In this document: piece after piece, positions 25,911-35,415 of the stretch
Layout of the letters: each line of letters begins with the position of its first letter
Position numbering within the stretch: the stretch's first letter is position 1
Assembly: GCA_011523365.1 (NCBI GenBank)
Contig: WTGY01000182.1
Location: 44,317 to 108,316 of the forward strand
Direction: 5' to 3'
DNA: 64,000 nucleotides
Source of the DNA: Caldilineaceae bacterium
GTDB lineage: Bacteria; Chloroflexota; Anaerolineae; Caldilineales; Caldilineaceae
Position numbers and translations under genes: made by a program
Notes under the pieces: model-generated
Databases searched by the model: none
Told to the model about the DNA's origin: nothing
Seen by the model: the letters and a program-made list of their open reading frames with translations, nothing else

Positions 25911-25974
25911 CCGCTTTTGCGCCTCTGCCAGCGCCTCGACGTCTTGCTCAGTGCGCTGTTGCGTTTCTGCTTAA

Positions 25975-26424
25975 TCTAGGACGATCTCCTTGAATTCAGT
26001 AAAGTCCTCGGGTCGTAAGGGTCGTTGTAAGAGCCGTGGAATACATCTGCCAGCACTTGCGACTGGTTATCGTCCTAAACAGTTGAGAGTCGTTCTAACA
26101 CACGAAAGCGGACTGCCCTTTGATACCTCCGTAGCATTTCCCTGGCTGTGCTTCACAGTAGAAGATTATAGCACATACGCTCGATTGTTGCTGGATCTCA
26201 TTTTCTGCCACGATTGGCCAAGGCTAGAACTTTGTGAGAGAGGCTCGCGGACAATCGGATCTGACGTACTGCTGGTGTTATGGCACTCTTGCGATGAATC
26301 AGAGACCGCACCGCGGGGCAGTTTACGAGTGACGGATGCGAAACCATGAATGCCGATAGGTTCCTCGGTTAGGCAGTGAGTGCGGGCAGTTGCAGGCGTC
26401 TGTGTTCATTGCACAAATCAGAAG
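25975..26424. other. AT-richer gap, no gene recognised
   Basis: Apart from about 45 bases that may be the lost 5' end of the minus-strand DUF3782-like gene, no frame shows a family motif or plausible ribosome-binding site. Base composition is visibly more AT-rich than the flanking genes. It may be remnant DNA. Confidence 0.5.
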
Positions 26425-26452
26425 TTGCATAACTCCCCGATGTGCTTATAAT
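26425..26452 (+). promoter_or_regulatory. Promoter of the ilvB-ilvN-ilvC-leuA operon
   Basis: A perfect -10 TATAAT at 26447-26452 lies 16 bases after a TTGCAT -35-like element at 26425-26430. Transcription would start near 26459, 45 bases before the leader peptide ATG. The position immediately ahead of the attenuator supports the call. Confidence 0.65.
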
Positions 26453-26503
26453 AGGGCGAAGATATTGACTACCAACTGCATTTGCAGCCTTTAGCCGCTG
26501 AAA

Positions 26504-26596
26504 ATGAATAATATTTCTGTGTTGAACCTGCTTATTAGCCTTAGAGTCCTTCTTCTCGGCCTTGTAGCCCTTCTTGTAAGCGGCTCTCGGCCTTGA
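26504..26596 (+). CDS. Branched-chain amino acid leader peptide
   Basis: A 30-codon frame beginning MNNISVLNLLISLRVLLLGL and ending SGSRP before TGA. Sixteen of the 30 residues are Leu (10), Val (4) or Ile (2), clustered at codons 4-25. This is the hallmark of ilv/leu leader peptides, in which ribosome stalling at scarce Leu/Val/Ile tRNA prevents terminator formation. It sits between a TATAAT promoter and a terminator, ahead of acetolactate synthase. The Leu codons are mostly CTT and CTC, unlike the CTG-rich neighbouring genes. The ribosome-binding site is weak. The peptide itself probably has no function beyond being translated. Confidence 0.85.
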   Translation: MNNISVLNLLISLRVLLLGLVALLVSGSRP

Positions 26597-26598
26597 AT

Positions 26599-26683
26599 GG
26601 TTGGCGAAGGCAGGAGTCCAGAACATCGGACTCCATGCTCAGGTCAGTGCAGACCCTTCCTCAACCGGGAAGGGTTTTTCTTT
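26599..26683 (+). terminator. Attenuator: antiterminator and terminator before ilvB
   Basis: The terminator is ACCCTTCC (26653-26660) paired with GGAAGGGT (26668-26675) and a run of T with one C to 26683. Directly after the leader stop, GGTTGGCGAAGG (26599-26610) can pair with CCTTCCTCAACC (26655-26666): ten base pairs around a two-base mismatch, which would sequester the terminator's 5' arm. Between them is a perfect 7-bp hairpin, GGAGTCC/GGACTCC (26613-26634). CCTTC occurs twice in the leader codons and could compete for the GAAGG element. This is a complete alternative-pairing attenuator. Confidence 0.8.
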
Positions 26684-26822
26684 AGTAGAAGACTGTGTGT
26701 CGGGGAACATCCGCGGCCTGAGGAACATCCTAGGGGTGCGAATGCAGGAACGCGGGCGACCGGCCGAGAGGGTCTGACAGACGATTTCAACAGTATGGGA
26801 GCCAGGAAGCAGGAGGCGACGG

Positions 26823-28613
26823 ATGGCACTTGCGAAGAGAGAACCGAAAAACAGCGGATACGACCTGGGCCCCCAGGAGATGACCGGTTCAGAGATGATC
26901 TGGGAGTCGCTATTGCGGGAGGGCGTCCAGATCGTTTTCGGCCATCCGGGCGGAGCGATTTTGCCGGCTTACGACGCCCTGGCTGAGTATGAGGCGGACG
27001 GCCGCATCCATCACGTACTCGTGCGACACGAGCAGTGCGCGGCGCACATGGCCGACGGGTTCGCGCGCGCTACGGGGGACGTTGGGGTTTGTATTGTTAC
27101 CAGCGGTCCGGGGGCGACAAATCTTGTTACCGGGCTGGCGACGGCCCAGATGGACAGCGTGCCCGTTGTGGCGATCACGGGGCAGGTCCCGACAAGCTTG
27201 TTGGGTACGGACGCGTTTCAGGAGTCGGACGTCGTAGGCGTCTCCCAGCCGGTTTGCAAACACAACTATCTGGTGACGGATATTGCGGAGTTGCCGCTGG
27301 TGATGAAAGAGGCGTTTTACATCGCTCGCGAAGGCCGGCCGGGTGTTGTACTTGTCGACATCTGCAAGGATGTTCAGATTGAGTCCGGCATATTTCGCTA
27401 TGATTTCGAGATAAACCTGCCCGGTTTCGAGCCGTGGCCGGAATACAGCCCCGATGCCGTGCGTGAGGCGGCTGACCTGCTGAACGAGTCCGAGCGTCCG
27501 CTGATTCTCGCAGGACACGGGATTCACCTGTCAAACACCAGTGAAGAGCTGCTGCAGCTGGTCGAGAAGGCTGGAATACCTGTGGTTACGACGCTTCTCG
27601 GTACGGGCAACATTCCTGAGACGCACCCGTTAAGCCTGGGAATGGGCGGAATGCACGGGGAGGCGTTCGCAAACCGGGCTGTTCAGGCCTGCGACGTGCT
27701 GGTCGCCATGGGCATGCGCTTCGACGACAGAATCACGGGACGGCTCGACCGATTCGCGGCCAACGCCAAGATCATTCACTTTGAACTCGACCGGGCTGAA
27801 GTCGGCAAGAACATCGTTCCCGACGTTGCCGTCGTAGGTGACCTGGCGGAGACACTTCCGGCTTTCCTCCCTCAAGTCGAAGAGCGGCGACACAAGGAAT
27901 GGGTAGATACGCTGAACGGGTGGCGTTCTGAGACCGATGAGGCCGATATTATTCAGTTTGAAGTCGAAGAGCTGATTCCGCCCTTTGTGATTCGTCAATT
28001 GTGGCATGCTACCGAACAGACTGAGAAGCGTGTCATCGTCGTCACTGACGTTGGCCAGCACCAGATGTGGGAGAGCCAGTACTATATTCACGAACACGCC
28101 GGGATGCTGCTTACGAGCGGCGGCCTAGGCACGATGGGCTATGCATTGCCGGCGGCACTCGGTGCACAGATGTCCGACCCGGAGGCGCTGGTGTGGTGTG
28201 TGGCGGGTGACGGCGGGTTCCAGATGACATTGCAGGAGCTGGCCACGATCCAGCAGGAGAAGTTGCCGGTCAAAATCGCCATCATTAATAACGGATTCCT
28301 GGGCATGGTGCGCCAGTGGCAGCAGATATTCTATGACAAGCGCTATGTGGGCACTCCGATTCTGTCCCCGGACTACGTAAAGCTCGCCGATGCTTACGAC
28401 ATCCCCGCTGCGGTGGTGCGACATCCCAGCGAGGTTGTGCCGGTACTGGAGCAGGCGCACGCCACCGATGGGCCGTTCCTAGTCGATTTCCAGGTGAAAG
28501 AGGAAGTCAATGTTTATCCGATGGTGGCGCCGGGCGCTGCGGTGGACGAACTGATCCGGCGACCGAAGCCGGGCTATGTTCAGGGATACAGCGGCGTACA
28601 GCCGAGCTGGTAG
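26823..28613 (+). CDS. ilvB: Acetolactate synthase large (catalytic) subunit
   Basis: A 596-residue ThDP-, Mg2+- and FAD-dependent enzyme that condenses two pyruvates to acetolactate, or pyruvate with 2-oxobutyrate to acetohydroxybutyrate. The N-terminal ThDP-binding domain has the catalytic Glu70 in [12 protein letters not shown]. The FAD/central domain follows, and the C-terminal ThDP/Mg motif starts [12 protein letters not shown] and ends in IINN. The ATG follows a GCAGGAGGCGACGG ribosome-binding site. First structural gene of the attenuated operon, with ilvN 89 bases downstream. Expected to be inhibited by valine, leucine or isoleucine through the small subunit. Confidence 0.97.
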   Translation: MALAKREPKNSGYDLGPQEMTGSEMIWESLLREGVQIVFGHPGGAILPAYDALAEYEADGRIHHVLVRHEQCAAHMADGFARATGDVGVCIVTSGPGATNLVTGLATAQMDSVPVVAITGQVPTSLLGTDAFQESDVVGVSQPVCKHNYLVTDIAELPLVMKEAFYIAREGRPGVVLVDICKDVQIESGIFRYDFEINLPGFEPWPEYSPDAVREAADLLNESERPLILAGHGIHLSNTSEELLQLVEKAGIPVVTTLLGTGNIPETHPLSLGMGGMHGEAFANRAVQACDVLVAMGMRFDDRITGRLDRFAANAKIIHFELDRAEVGKNIVPDVAVVGDLAETLPAFLPQVEERRHKEWVDTLNGWRSETDEADIIQFEVEELIPPFVIRQLWHATEQTEKRVIVVTDVGQHQMWESQYYIHEHAGMLLTSGGLGTMGYALPAALGAQMSDPEALVWCVAGDGGFQMTLQELATIQQEKLPVKIAIINNGFLGMVRQWQQIFYDKRYVGTPILSPDYVKLADAYDIPAAVVRHPSEVVPVLEQAHATDGPFLVDFQVKEEVNVYPMVAPGAAVDELIRRPKPGYVQGYSGVQPSW

Positions 28614-28702
28614 TCTTGCCGCAGATGCGACGGCAGCTCGCGAATGCACGGCCAGTTGAGGCCATCTGAATCTAAGGAGCAGAATCGCCACAGGGGAGAC
28701 CA

Positions 28703-29263
28703 ATGCAATACACACTTGTCGCCTGGATGCGCGATAAGCCCGGCGTCCTGAACCGGGTATCCGGAATGCTGCGCAGGCGTAACTTCAACATCGACAGTCT
28801 TCAGGTCAGCCATAGCGAGACGCCCGGCATTAGCCGCATGACCTTTGTCGTGGATGGCGACGAACGGGTGGCCGACCAAGTCGTCAAACAGCTGCGCAAG
28901 GTTGTAGACGTCACTGCGGTGGAGGACATTACAAACCGGCTAGCCATCTTGCGTGAGCTGGCCCTGATTCGGGTCCGGACGACTCCTGCAACACGCGGGG
29001 AGATTATGCAGTTTGCCGAGATCTACCGGGCCCAGATCGTGGATGTCAACGCTGAGAATTTGGTCGTGCAGGCGGTTGGAACGGAAGACAAGGTGGATTC
29101 GCTAATTGAACTGCTGCGCCCCTTCGGCATCGAGGAGATGGTGCGGACGGGCCGCGTGGCGTTGTGTCGCGGTGACGAGCGGCCCAAGCGGACCAAGCCG
29201 GCGACGTCGATATTCAAAGCCGCGGCAAGTCTCAATGGTAGTGGGCACGGAGACCCAAAGTAG
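28703..29263 (+). CDS. ilvN: Acetolactate synthase small (regulatory) subunit
   Basis: A 186-residue partner of IlvB. The N-terminal ACT domain ([20 protein letters not shown], then [13 protein letters not shown]) binds branched-chain amino acids and transmits feedback inhibition. The C-terminal domain (about 80-165) is the usual small-subunit C-terminal domain, with [21 protein letters not shown]. An extension of about 20 residues rich in Lys, Ala and Ser follows. The ATG has a CAGGGGAGACC ribosome-binding site. It lies between ilvB and ilvC on one transcript. Confidence 0.95.
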   Translation: MQYTLVAWMRDKPGVLNRVSGMLRRRNFNIDSLQVSHSETPGISRMTFVVDGDERVADQVVKQLRKVVDVTAVEDITNRLAILRELALIRVRTTPATRGEIMQFAEIYRAQIVDVNAENLVVQAVGTEDKVDSLIELLRPFGIEEMVRTGRVALCRGDERPKRTKPATSIFKAAASLNGSGHGDPK

Positions 29264-29412
29264 AACGCGATCACAGGGTGTAAGAGATTGGCCTGTGGCT
29301 TGCGTGGATGCGGTGAACAGGTCGTGGTCCGGTCCTGCAGGAGTAGGCGCGGCAGCAGGGGGCAGCAAGGAAGCATTCAAGATACTAGAAACTCAGATTC
29401 TCGGAGGGGAAT

Positions 29413-30414
29413 GTGGCAACGATTTATTATGAGAATGACGCTGACATGGCGCGGTTGGAAGGCAAGAAGATCGCGGTGATCGGCTACGGCAGCCAGGGGC
29501 ATGCGCACGCCTTGAACATGAAGGACAGCGGCCAGGACGTTCGCATCGGGCTGCACGAGGGCAGCCGCAGCAAGGCCAAGGCCGAGGCCGACGGTCTGCG
29601 CGTTGTGAGCGTGGCCGAGGCTGCACGCGAAGCCGATATGATCATGGTCGTCATCCCCGACCCGATCCAAGGCAAGGTATACGAGGAGCAGATACAACCA
29701 AATCTCGAGGCCGGCAACACGCTGATGTTCGCGCACGGTTTCAACGTACGCTACGGTTTCATCGTTGCACCCGATGACGTTGACGTGTCGATGGTAGCGC
29801 CGAAAGCCCCCGGCCACCGCGTACGGGAGGTCTTTACCGAAGGTTCTGGCGTACCGGCTTTGGTCGCCATCCACCAGGACGCATCCGGAAATGCCCTGGC
29901 CAACGCGCTGGCCTATGCTAAAGCTATCGGTTCAGCACGCGCAGGCGTTCTGGAAACGACATTTGCCGAAGAGACAGAGACGGACCTGTTTGGGGAGCAG
30001 ACCGTCCTATGCGGCGGTGTCAGCGAACTGATCAAGGCCGGCTTCGAGATTCTTGTCGATGCCGGTTACCAACCTGAGATTGCTTACTTTGAGTGCTTGC
30101 ATGAACTCAAACTGATCGTGGACCTTATGTATCAGGGCGGGTTGAATTACATGCGATACAGCGTAAGCGATACAGCGGAATGGGGCGACTACAAGAGCGG
30201 CCAACGCGTCATCACCGAAGAGACCAAAGAGTCGATGCGGAAGATTCTGGCGGACGTCCAGTCGGGCGCATTTGCCGAGGAGTGGATGGACGAGTACCAC
30301 GGCGGCGGCAAGGTTTACTACGAGAGGCGCCGCAACGAGCAGAGTCAGCAGTTGGAGAACGTGGGCAAGGAATTGCGAAGGATGATGACCTTCCTGGACG
30401 CAAAGGAAATCTAG
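29413..30414 (+). CDS. ilvC: Ketol-acid reductoisomerase
   Basis: A 333-residue class I (short) enzyme that isomerises and reduces acetolactate or acetohydroxybutyrate to the dihydroxy acid using Mg2+ and NADPH. The Rossmann motif [12 protein letters not shown] is at about residues 24-35. The following beta2-loop ([14 protein letters not shown]) carries Ser and Arg residues typical of NADPH preference. [15 protein letters not shown] and the C-terminal knotted domain (YISDTA-like [11 protein letters not shown]) supply the Mg2+ ligands. It starts at GTG 29413 with a GGAGGGGAAT ribosome-binding site; an overlapping ATG at 29411 is out of frame. Third gene of the ilv operon. Confidence 0.96.
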   Translation: MATIYYENDADMARLEGKKIAVIGYGSQGHAHALNMKDSGQDVRIGLHEGSRSKAKAEADGLRVVSVAEAAREADMIMVVIPDPIQGKVYEEQIQPNLEAGNTLMFAHGFNVRYGFIVAPDDVDVSMVAPKAPGHRVREVFTEGSGVPALVAIHQDASGNALANALAYAKAIGSARAGVLETTFAEETETDLFGEQTVLCGGVSELIKAGFEILVDAGYQPEIAYFECLHELKLIVDLMYQGGLNYMRYSVSDTAEWGDYKSGQRVITEETKESMRKILADVQSGAFAEEWMDEYHGGGKVYYERRRNEQSQQLENVGKELRRMMTFLDAKEI

Positions 30415-30453
30415 GCGTTTGGAGTCGGGTCTGAACTGAGGGGAAAGGGGGTG

Positions 30454-30597
30454 ATGAAAATGGATGACGGCCTTAGTGACCTTATTTTGCGCGCTGAGTC
30501 GTACTCCGCGCTCTCGACGTCCCCCGCCGCTCTGAGCGAGGGAGGACGGAACTGTCATCTATTGAACAGATTCACCTCCGGAGGCATCTTGCCATGA
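30454..30597 (+). CDS. Small upstream frame overlapping leuA start
   Basis: A 47-codon frame beginning [20 protein letters not shown]. It has an AAAGGGGGTG ribosome-binding site ahead of its ATG, and its TGA overlaps the leuA ATG (ATGA). The peptide is not rich in branched-chain residues and matches no family I know. The overlap and strong ribosome-binding site suggest translational coupling to leuA, but the frame could be accidental. Confidence 0.35.
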   Translation: MKMDDGLSDLILRAESYSALSTSPAALSEGGRNCHLLNRFTSGGILP

Positions 30598-32366
30598 CCA
30601 ACACAATTGACACACAGCAGCTGGACGAGGCTCCCGAAGACGACATTTCGCCGATAGACGTTGAACAGTACCGTCTGGGCGACGTCGACCAGTGGGCGAA
30701 GGAGGTTGCGCACGGGAACACGGTACTCGTCTTCGACACGACGTTGCGCGATGGGGAGCAGTCACCGGGTGCCACGTTGAATGAGCAGGAAAAGCTCGAG
30801 ATCGCGCGCCAGCTGGCTCGCCTGGGAATCGACATCATGGAGGCCGGTTTTCCTGCAGCCTCGCCCGGCGACCTGGCCGCTGTGAAGAGGATTGCAGAAA
30901 CTGTAGGCCGGTCTCCTCGCAGGGACGAAGACGGCAATGTAGGTGCGCCGCCTATCATTGCCGGCCTGGCCAGGGCCAATAAGGACGACATTGACAAGGC
31001 CTGGGAAGCGGTTCAGGGGGCAGTTCGACCCAGAATTCATACGTTTCTGGCCACCAGCGACATTCACATGCAGCACAAGCTGCGCATGTCGCCCAATGAA
31101 GTGCTGGAAACCGTGGGGGACATGGTGCAGTACGCACGCAGCCTTTGCGAAAACGTTGAGTTCAGTCCTGAGGACGCTGGCCGGAGCGACCCTGAGTTTC
31201 TGGTAAAAGTGTGTAGCGTAGCGGTTCAGGCAGGCGCCACCACGCTGAACATCCCGGATACGGTTGGCTACACAACGCCGGAGGAGTTTGGTGACCTGAT
31301 TGAGTATCTGCGCGAAAACGTAGAGGGCGGCCAGGACGTAATCTTCAGCGTTCATTGCCACAATGACCTAGGGCTGGCGACGGCAAACACGCTGGCCGGT
31401 GTGCAGAACGGCGCCCGCCAGATCGAGGTAACTATCAACGGTATCGGCGAACGCGCCGGAAATACGAGCCTGGAGGAGACGGTGATGGCGCTGTATACTC
31501 GCCAATCCGTTTTCGACCTACGCACCAATATTCGCAGCCAGGAGATTCACCGCAGCAGCGACATGGTCAGCCGGTATACCGGTATGGTGATCCAGCCCAA
31601 CAAGGCGATCGTTGGGACCAACGCGTTCGCGCACGAGGCGGGCATCCATCAGGATGGTATGCTGAAGAACAAGCGCACCTATGAGATTATGGATGCCGAC
31701 ACGATCGGTTTGCACCAGAGCCGCCTGGTGCTCGGCAAGCATTCGGGCCGCCATGCTCTGGGCGTGCGTCTGCAGGAGATGGGTTACCACCTGGAACGTG
31801 AAGGGTTGAACGAGGTGTTTTCGCGTTTCAAGGACCTGGCCGATAAGAAGAAGACGGTCACCGACGCAGACATCGAGGCGCTGGTGGCGGATGAACTGTA
31901 TCAGCCAATTGAAATATGGGAGCTAAAGGGGATACAGGTGCAGTGCGGGACAAATATGACGCCGACTGCTGTGGTTACACTGCGCAATAACGAGACAGAA
32001 GAGGAGATCACTGAGGCGAGTTTTGGCGCGGGTCCGGTGGACGCGGTTTACTCTTGTATCGACAAACTTGTGCAACAGCCAAACGAACTGACCGAGTTTC
32101 TTGTGCAGGCGGTAACCGAAGGCATTGACGCCAATGGCGACGTGACGGTTCGAATTGAGGCGCCGGAGAGCCGGGGTCATAGCAGGACGGCGCAAGGGCG
32201 TCCGCGGCGGCGGCTGTTCAGTGGGCGCGGGGTTGACACGGATATTATTGTGGCGAGCACGAAGGCCTATCTGCAGGCGTTGAATAAGCTGTGCGCGGCC
32301 GATGAGGATGACGCCGAGGTTGCGATTGCGGCGGGTGACTCAGAGGTGGCGACGGTAGGTATCTAG
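30594..32366 (+). CDS. leuA: 2-isopropylmalate synthase
   Basis: First committed enzyme of leucine synthesis; it condenses 2-ketoisovalerate with acetyl-CoA. 590 residues. The catalytic TIM barrel has [16 protein letters not shown], the metal-binding [13 protein letters not shown] and [15 protein letters not shown]. The linker subdomains contain [11 protein letters not shown] and [12 protein letters not shown]. The C-terminal leucine-binding regulatory domain is present from about residue 440 ([32 protein letters not shown]), so feedback inhibition is expected. There are about 40 extra acidic residues at the N-terminus. The ribosome-binding site lies in CCTCCGGAGG, a 10-base palindrome that could hide itself in a duplex. 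Last gene of the ilvBNC-leuA operon. Confidence 0.96.
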   Translation: MTNTIDTQQLDEAPEDDISPIDVEQYRLGDVDQWAKEVAHGNTVLVFDTTLRDGEQSPGATLNEQEKLEIARQLARLGIDIMEAGFPAASPGDLAAVKRIAETVGRSPRRDEDGNVGAPPIIAGLARANKDDIDKAWEAVQGAVRPRIHTFLATSDIHMQHKLRMSPNEVLETVGDMVQYARSLCENVEFSPEDAGRSDPEFLVKVCSVAVQAGATTLNIPDTVGYTTPEEFGDLIEYLRENVEGGQDVIFSVHCHNDLGLATANTLAGVQNGARQIEVTINGIGERAGNTSLEETVMALYTRQSVFDLRTNIRSQEIHRSSDMVSRYTGMVIQPNKAIVGTNAFAHEAGIHQDGMLKNKRTYEIMDADTIGLHQSRLVLGKHSGRHALGVRLQEMGYHLEREGLNEVFSRFKDLADKKKTVTDADIEALVADELYQPIEIWELKGIQVQCGTNMTPTAVVTLRNNETEEEITEASFGAGPVDAVYSCIDKLVQQPNELTEFLVQAVTEGIDANGDVTVRIEAPESRGHSRTAQGRPRRRLFSGRGVDTDIIVASTKAYLQALNKLCAADEDDAEVAIAAGDSEVATVGI

Positions 32367-32384
32367 AGAGAGTAGGTAGCGAAC

Positions 32385-32418
32385 AAGCGGCGATTGGGCT
32401 ATCCCAGTCGCCGCTTTT
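32385..32418 (+). terminator. Intrinsic terminator of the ilvBNC-leuA operon
   Basis: AAGCGGCGA (32385-32393) pairs with TCGCCGCTT (32408-32416). The stem is extended by TGGG/CCCA after one mismatch, with a four-base loop, and ends in TTTT. It lies 19 bases after the leuA stop. Confidence 0.85.
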
Positions 32419-32852
32419 GCAGTTAGAGCACTAGTGCTGAGGTGAATGCAAAGCGAGGAATTCTGACCTTGGTAGAAGGTTCATGCGCCGAGACATTGTC
32501 TTCCCGAATGGGCAGGTCATGAAGTATTCATTTGCATGCTCTGGCAGCAATCCCAGGGATTTCGCGAACTCCAAAAGCAATTTCTTCCCGCCCCCTTTTC
32601 TCAAGACAGGGGGGAATCAGGTGTGAGATGTCGTTACCTAGCGGAAACTCTAACGAGGAAGTTGTCGTATCAGCACTCAGGAAGGTATGTTCCGTTCTGA
32701 TTGGGCATCCTGCAAAATGACCGTGCCGACCCGCTGGGGTGAGGGTGTCGAGATAGATTGGATGTCCCGGTAGGTCTGTGTTGAGTGGAAAGGCAAAACG
32801 ATAATCGGCCGAATTGACTTACTTTGGGGTTCCCCAACCTTTGGTTTTCGCG
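32419..32852. other. Gap without a recognised gene
   Basis: Short frames only; none has a family motif. A C5/G5 inverted repeat occurs near 32590-32615. The promoter of the downstream membrane-protein gene is presumably here but no convincing -35/-10 pair was found. Confidence 0.5.
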
Positions 32853-34841
32853 ATGAAAACACTCCATAGGAGATTCCGGATAGCGAGTCGTCTTGGCGGC
32901 GTCCCTGGCAATATCTGGCGCTTTGCCAACGCAGTCCTCATTGCTCTCTTAGTCTCCACGACAGTGCCGGCGCGTACTACCTTCGCGCAGGAAAAGCCTC
33001 CTGTCAATTACACCTTTCAGGAATGTGACCAAATCGAAGAGGCCCGCTTGCGGGATGAGCTGAACGGCATTACACAGTCCATTTTCGAGCCCGAAAAAAT
33101 ACGTTTGGAGATAGAGGCGATTGTCGATCGCAAATGGGCAGAGTTAGACCTTGATTCCACGGTTGATGCGGCTGTGGACGCGGCCGTCGAAAAGGCACGT
33201 AGTGAAACTGATTGGTGGGAACGTGTAAAGTCCAATTGGTCTGCGGATACAACCAAGGAGTTAACAGAAAGGGTTGCCACATACGCTTTTGGCTCTGAGA
33301 GTTTCGTGAACGCCGTCAACCTTCTGTCCGAGGACATTGCCAGTGAACTGGTGGATGAACTGCGGGTTATGACTGCGAAGTCGGCTTCTTCAGCGTTGCA
33401 ATGCGTACAGGCATTTATCGGCGATACGTTCTCTCAGACTATGGCGGCAGTATTAGATGAACATATTCAAGAGAGAATCGACGAGATCGTAGTCGATCCG
33501 GATCCCGAGAGTGCAACTATCCTGGATATCATAGAGTTGCACCCGGAACTCTTGAGTGGCGTTGCGGTCATAGTAGGGACTCAGCTTGCAAAGCAGTTTG
33601 CGGCCAAGATGGCCCAAAACATCGCCGGAAAGATTGTAGTGCGAATTCTGGGGAAGTTGGCCACCTCGGCAATTCCGCTTGTCGGCTGGATTATCGGTGG
33701 GGGTCTCATAGTATGGGATGTGATTAATGCGGGAGAGGGTGCATTTCCACAGATCCGGGCTGCACTGCAAGAGGACCAGACAAAGTCTGAACTTCGCAAA
33801 CAGATTGCCAACGAAGTCCACGAAGAGCTTCTAGCTGAACTGGACCTTGCAGAACTGTCCCGCTCCGTTTCCAACGATGTATACAGCCAATGGCAGGGAT
33901 TCCGCAGCAAGTATGGGCGAGTGCTGGAGCTCGCCAAAACTAACTCCAGATTCCAAGGGCTTCTAGACAATACCCCCGTGGAAGAGGTAAGGAAATTGGC
34001 CGATTTCGTTTCGGTGGTGGAAGCGAAGCTCGGCTCGGCAAGATTGGAGAGTCTGCTCGATAAGGGACAGTTTGAGCGGCTACTTGCTCTGCCTCAAGAT
34101 GTTCTTGAGATGCTGGAATTAGGCGTTGATCCCGACGTCGTAATCGAATGGGCAGATCTGGCTGGAGAATCAGTTGTACTACTCGTCGCGACGGAACTGT
34201 ACCGCGTTGCATCCCCTTCTGACTTCAGGGACCGGGCAGACCTGGAACGGGTTTTGGTTCTGGACGATGCTGACCTAATTCAGAAGGCGATGCTTCTTGA
34301 CCGGGTAGAACGAGATGCTGTGTTAGCCTTGCCAACCATACATATCAAACAGGTCTTGGAGGCGCTTTCGCCTGAAGAGTTGTCCTGGCTGGCCAAGGCG
34401 TATCTGACCAAACTAAATGCACAGGAGAGAAACGTCCTTGTTGACCGCATTCTTCGCGAGCCGAAGTTGATCACTGAATTGGGAGTCGAGTTTGTCCAGG
34501 TGACCTTGTTGGAAAGCCAAGACCTAGAAGAGACTCTTGACTATATCACCCTGAAGACGGGAGACAGACTGTGGGTCGGTCAAGTCTTTGACATGCTGTT
34601 ATCGATAGGGCCAGCTCTTTCCGGTGAATTGTTCTGGGCTCTGTTCTGGCACTATGAGGGGCCAATCCTGAGGAATTCCTTATATTTGCTGGCGGGACTA
34701 ATCGTGCTAGCGATTCTCTGGAGCAGGATAAGGTCCCGCCGCAAACGTCAGGACGTGAATGTTACGGTTGTACTTCCAGAAGGCCGCGTTGGCAGCGGAA
34801 GAGACGCCGCTCCTCTAGATAAAAAAGGCAATAGAGACTGA
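32853..34841 (+). CDS. Unrecognised secreted/membrane protein, alpha-helical
   Basis: About 662 residues from the ATG at 32853; an upstream TTG at 32814 is possible, and neither has a clear ribosome-binding site. An N-terminal signal sequence ([22 protein letters not shown]) exports it. The body is helical and acidic, with an Asp/Ala-rich repeat ([14 protein letters not shown]). A Gly-rich hydrophobic hairpin sits at about 270-300 ([18 protein letters not shown]), and there is a long run of helix-loop repeats with Leu/Asp/Glu ([19 protein letters not shown]). A C-terminal membrane helix ([15 protein letters not shown]) is followed by a basic RSRRKR stop-transfer and a short cytoplasmic tail. 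The codon use is less GC-biased than its neighbours. A YbjQ-like gene follows 11 bases later. No family assignment. Confidence 0.7.
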   Translation: MKTLHRRFRIASRLGGVPGNIWRFANAVLIALLVSTTVPARTTFAQEKPPVNYTFQECDQIEEARLRDELNGITQSIFEPEKIRLEIEAIVDRKWAELDLDSTVDAAVDAAVEKARSETDWWERVKSNWSADTTKELTERVATYAFGSESFVNAVNLLSEDIASELVDELRVMTAKSASSALQCVQAFIGDTFSQTMAAVLDEHIQERIDEIVVDPDPESATILDIIELHPELLSGVAVIVGTQLAKQFAAKMAQNIAGKIVVRILGKLATSAIPLVGWIIGGGLIVWDVINAGEGAFPQIRAALQEDQTKSELRKQIANEVHEELLAELDLAELSRSVSNDVYSQWQGFRSKYGRVLELAKTNSRFQGLLDNTPVEEVRKLADFVSVVEAKLGSARLESLLDKGQFERLLALPQDVLEMLELGVDPDVVIEWADLAGESVVLLVATELYRVASPSDFRDRADLERVLVLDDADLIQKAMLLDRVERDAVLALPTIHIKQVLEALSPEELSWLAKAYLTKLNAQERNVLVDRILREPKLITELGVEFVQVTLLESQDLEETLDYITLKTGDRLWVGQVFDMLLSIGPALSGELFWALFWHYEGPILRNSLYLLAGLIVLAILWSRIRSRRKRQDVNVTVVLPEGRVGSGRDAAPLDKKGNRD

Positions 34842-34852
34842 GAGAGCGGGCA

Positions 34853-35182
34853 GTGACCCTAATTGCACTTGACGGAGCACCCGGCAACGACGTCGAGGTT
34901 GGCGAACTGCTGGTTGTCGTCGTTGTTTACGCCGCCAACATTGTTCAGGATGTGAGGGAGAACATCCGCAATCTTGTCGGCGGGCGTATGACCCATTACG
35001 AGACCTTGATTGCGAAGGCAATTGAACAAGGACTAGCCGATCTCGAAGAAAAGTCCTCCGCCAAGGGTTATGACGGCGTCCTGGGCGTCAAGATAAGTCA
35101 TCCCGTGGTCGTAGACGGCGGCGTGGAAGTAATCATTTATGGGAATGGCTACCACTTGTCAGCGAGGGGGCCGGAAAGTTGA
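34853..35182 (+). CDS. YbjQ/UPF0145-like heavy-metal-binding domain protein
   Basis: A 109-residue protein with the YbjQ pattern: [23 protein letters not shown], then a conserved helix ([21 protein letters not shown]), then [13 protein letters not shown] and a final strand. The family forms small pentameric rings of unknown function. The start is GTG 34853 and the N-terminal 25 residues, very Val-rich (ELLVVVVVY), differ from typical members. It is 11 bases after the membrane-protein gene, so the two are co-translated. Its stop codon lies inside the -35 element of the gltB promoter. Confidence 0.72.
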   Translation: MTLIALDGAPGNDVEVGELLVVVVVYAANIVQDVRENIRNLVGGRMTHYETLIAKAIEQGLADLEEKSSAKGYDGVLGVKISHPVVVDGGVEVIIYGNGYHLSARGPES

Positions 35183-35207
35183 CTAACGGGTAATTCTCGT
35201 GTAAATT
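35179..35207 (+). promoter_or_regulatory. Promoter of gltB with structured 200-nt leader
   Basis: -35 TTGACT (35179-35184), a 17-base spacer and -10 TAAATT (35202-35207). The start near 35214 leaves a leader of about 200 bases with two hairpins: GGCGG/CCGCC at 35219-35236 and AGAGTAGT/ACTACTCT at 35342-35370. No U-tract follows either hairpin. Confidence 0.55.
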
Positions 35208-35415
35208 ATGCGAAATGATGGCGGGTTTATGCCGCCAGGAATTCATCTGTTTGCAAGGTTTTCGCGGTACGACAACGATGTCATCCGGTCTTTGCATACG
35301 CTCTTCCTTCGCATACGGAGCGGAATAAGCCGCTCGGATGCAGAGTAGTCACCCCCTAACCAACTACTCTGAAAGTACCTCGCGAAACGGAAGACATACT
35401 TGAGGAGATGTCGTT

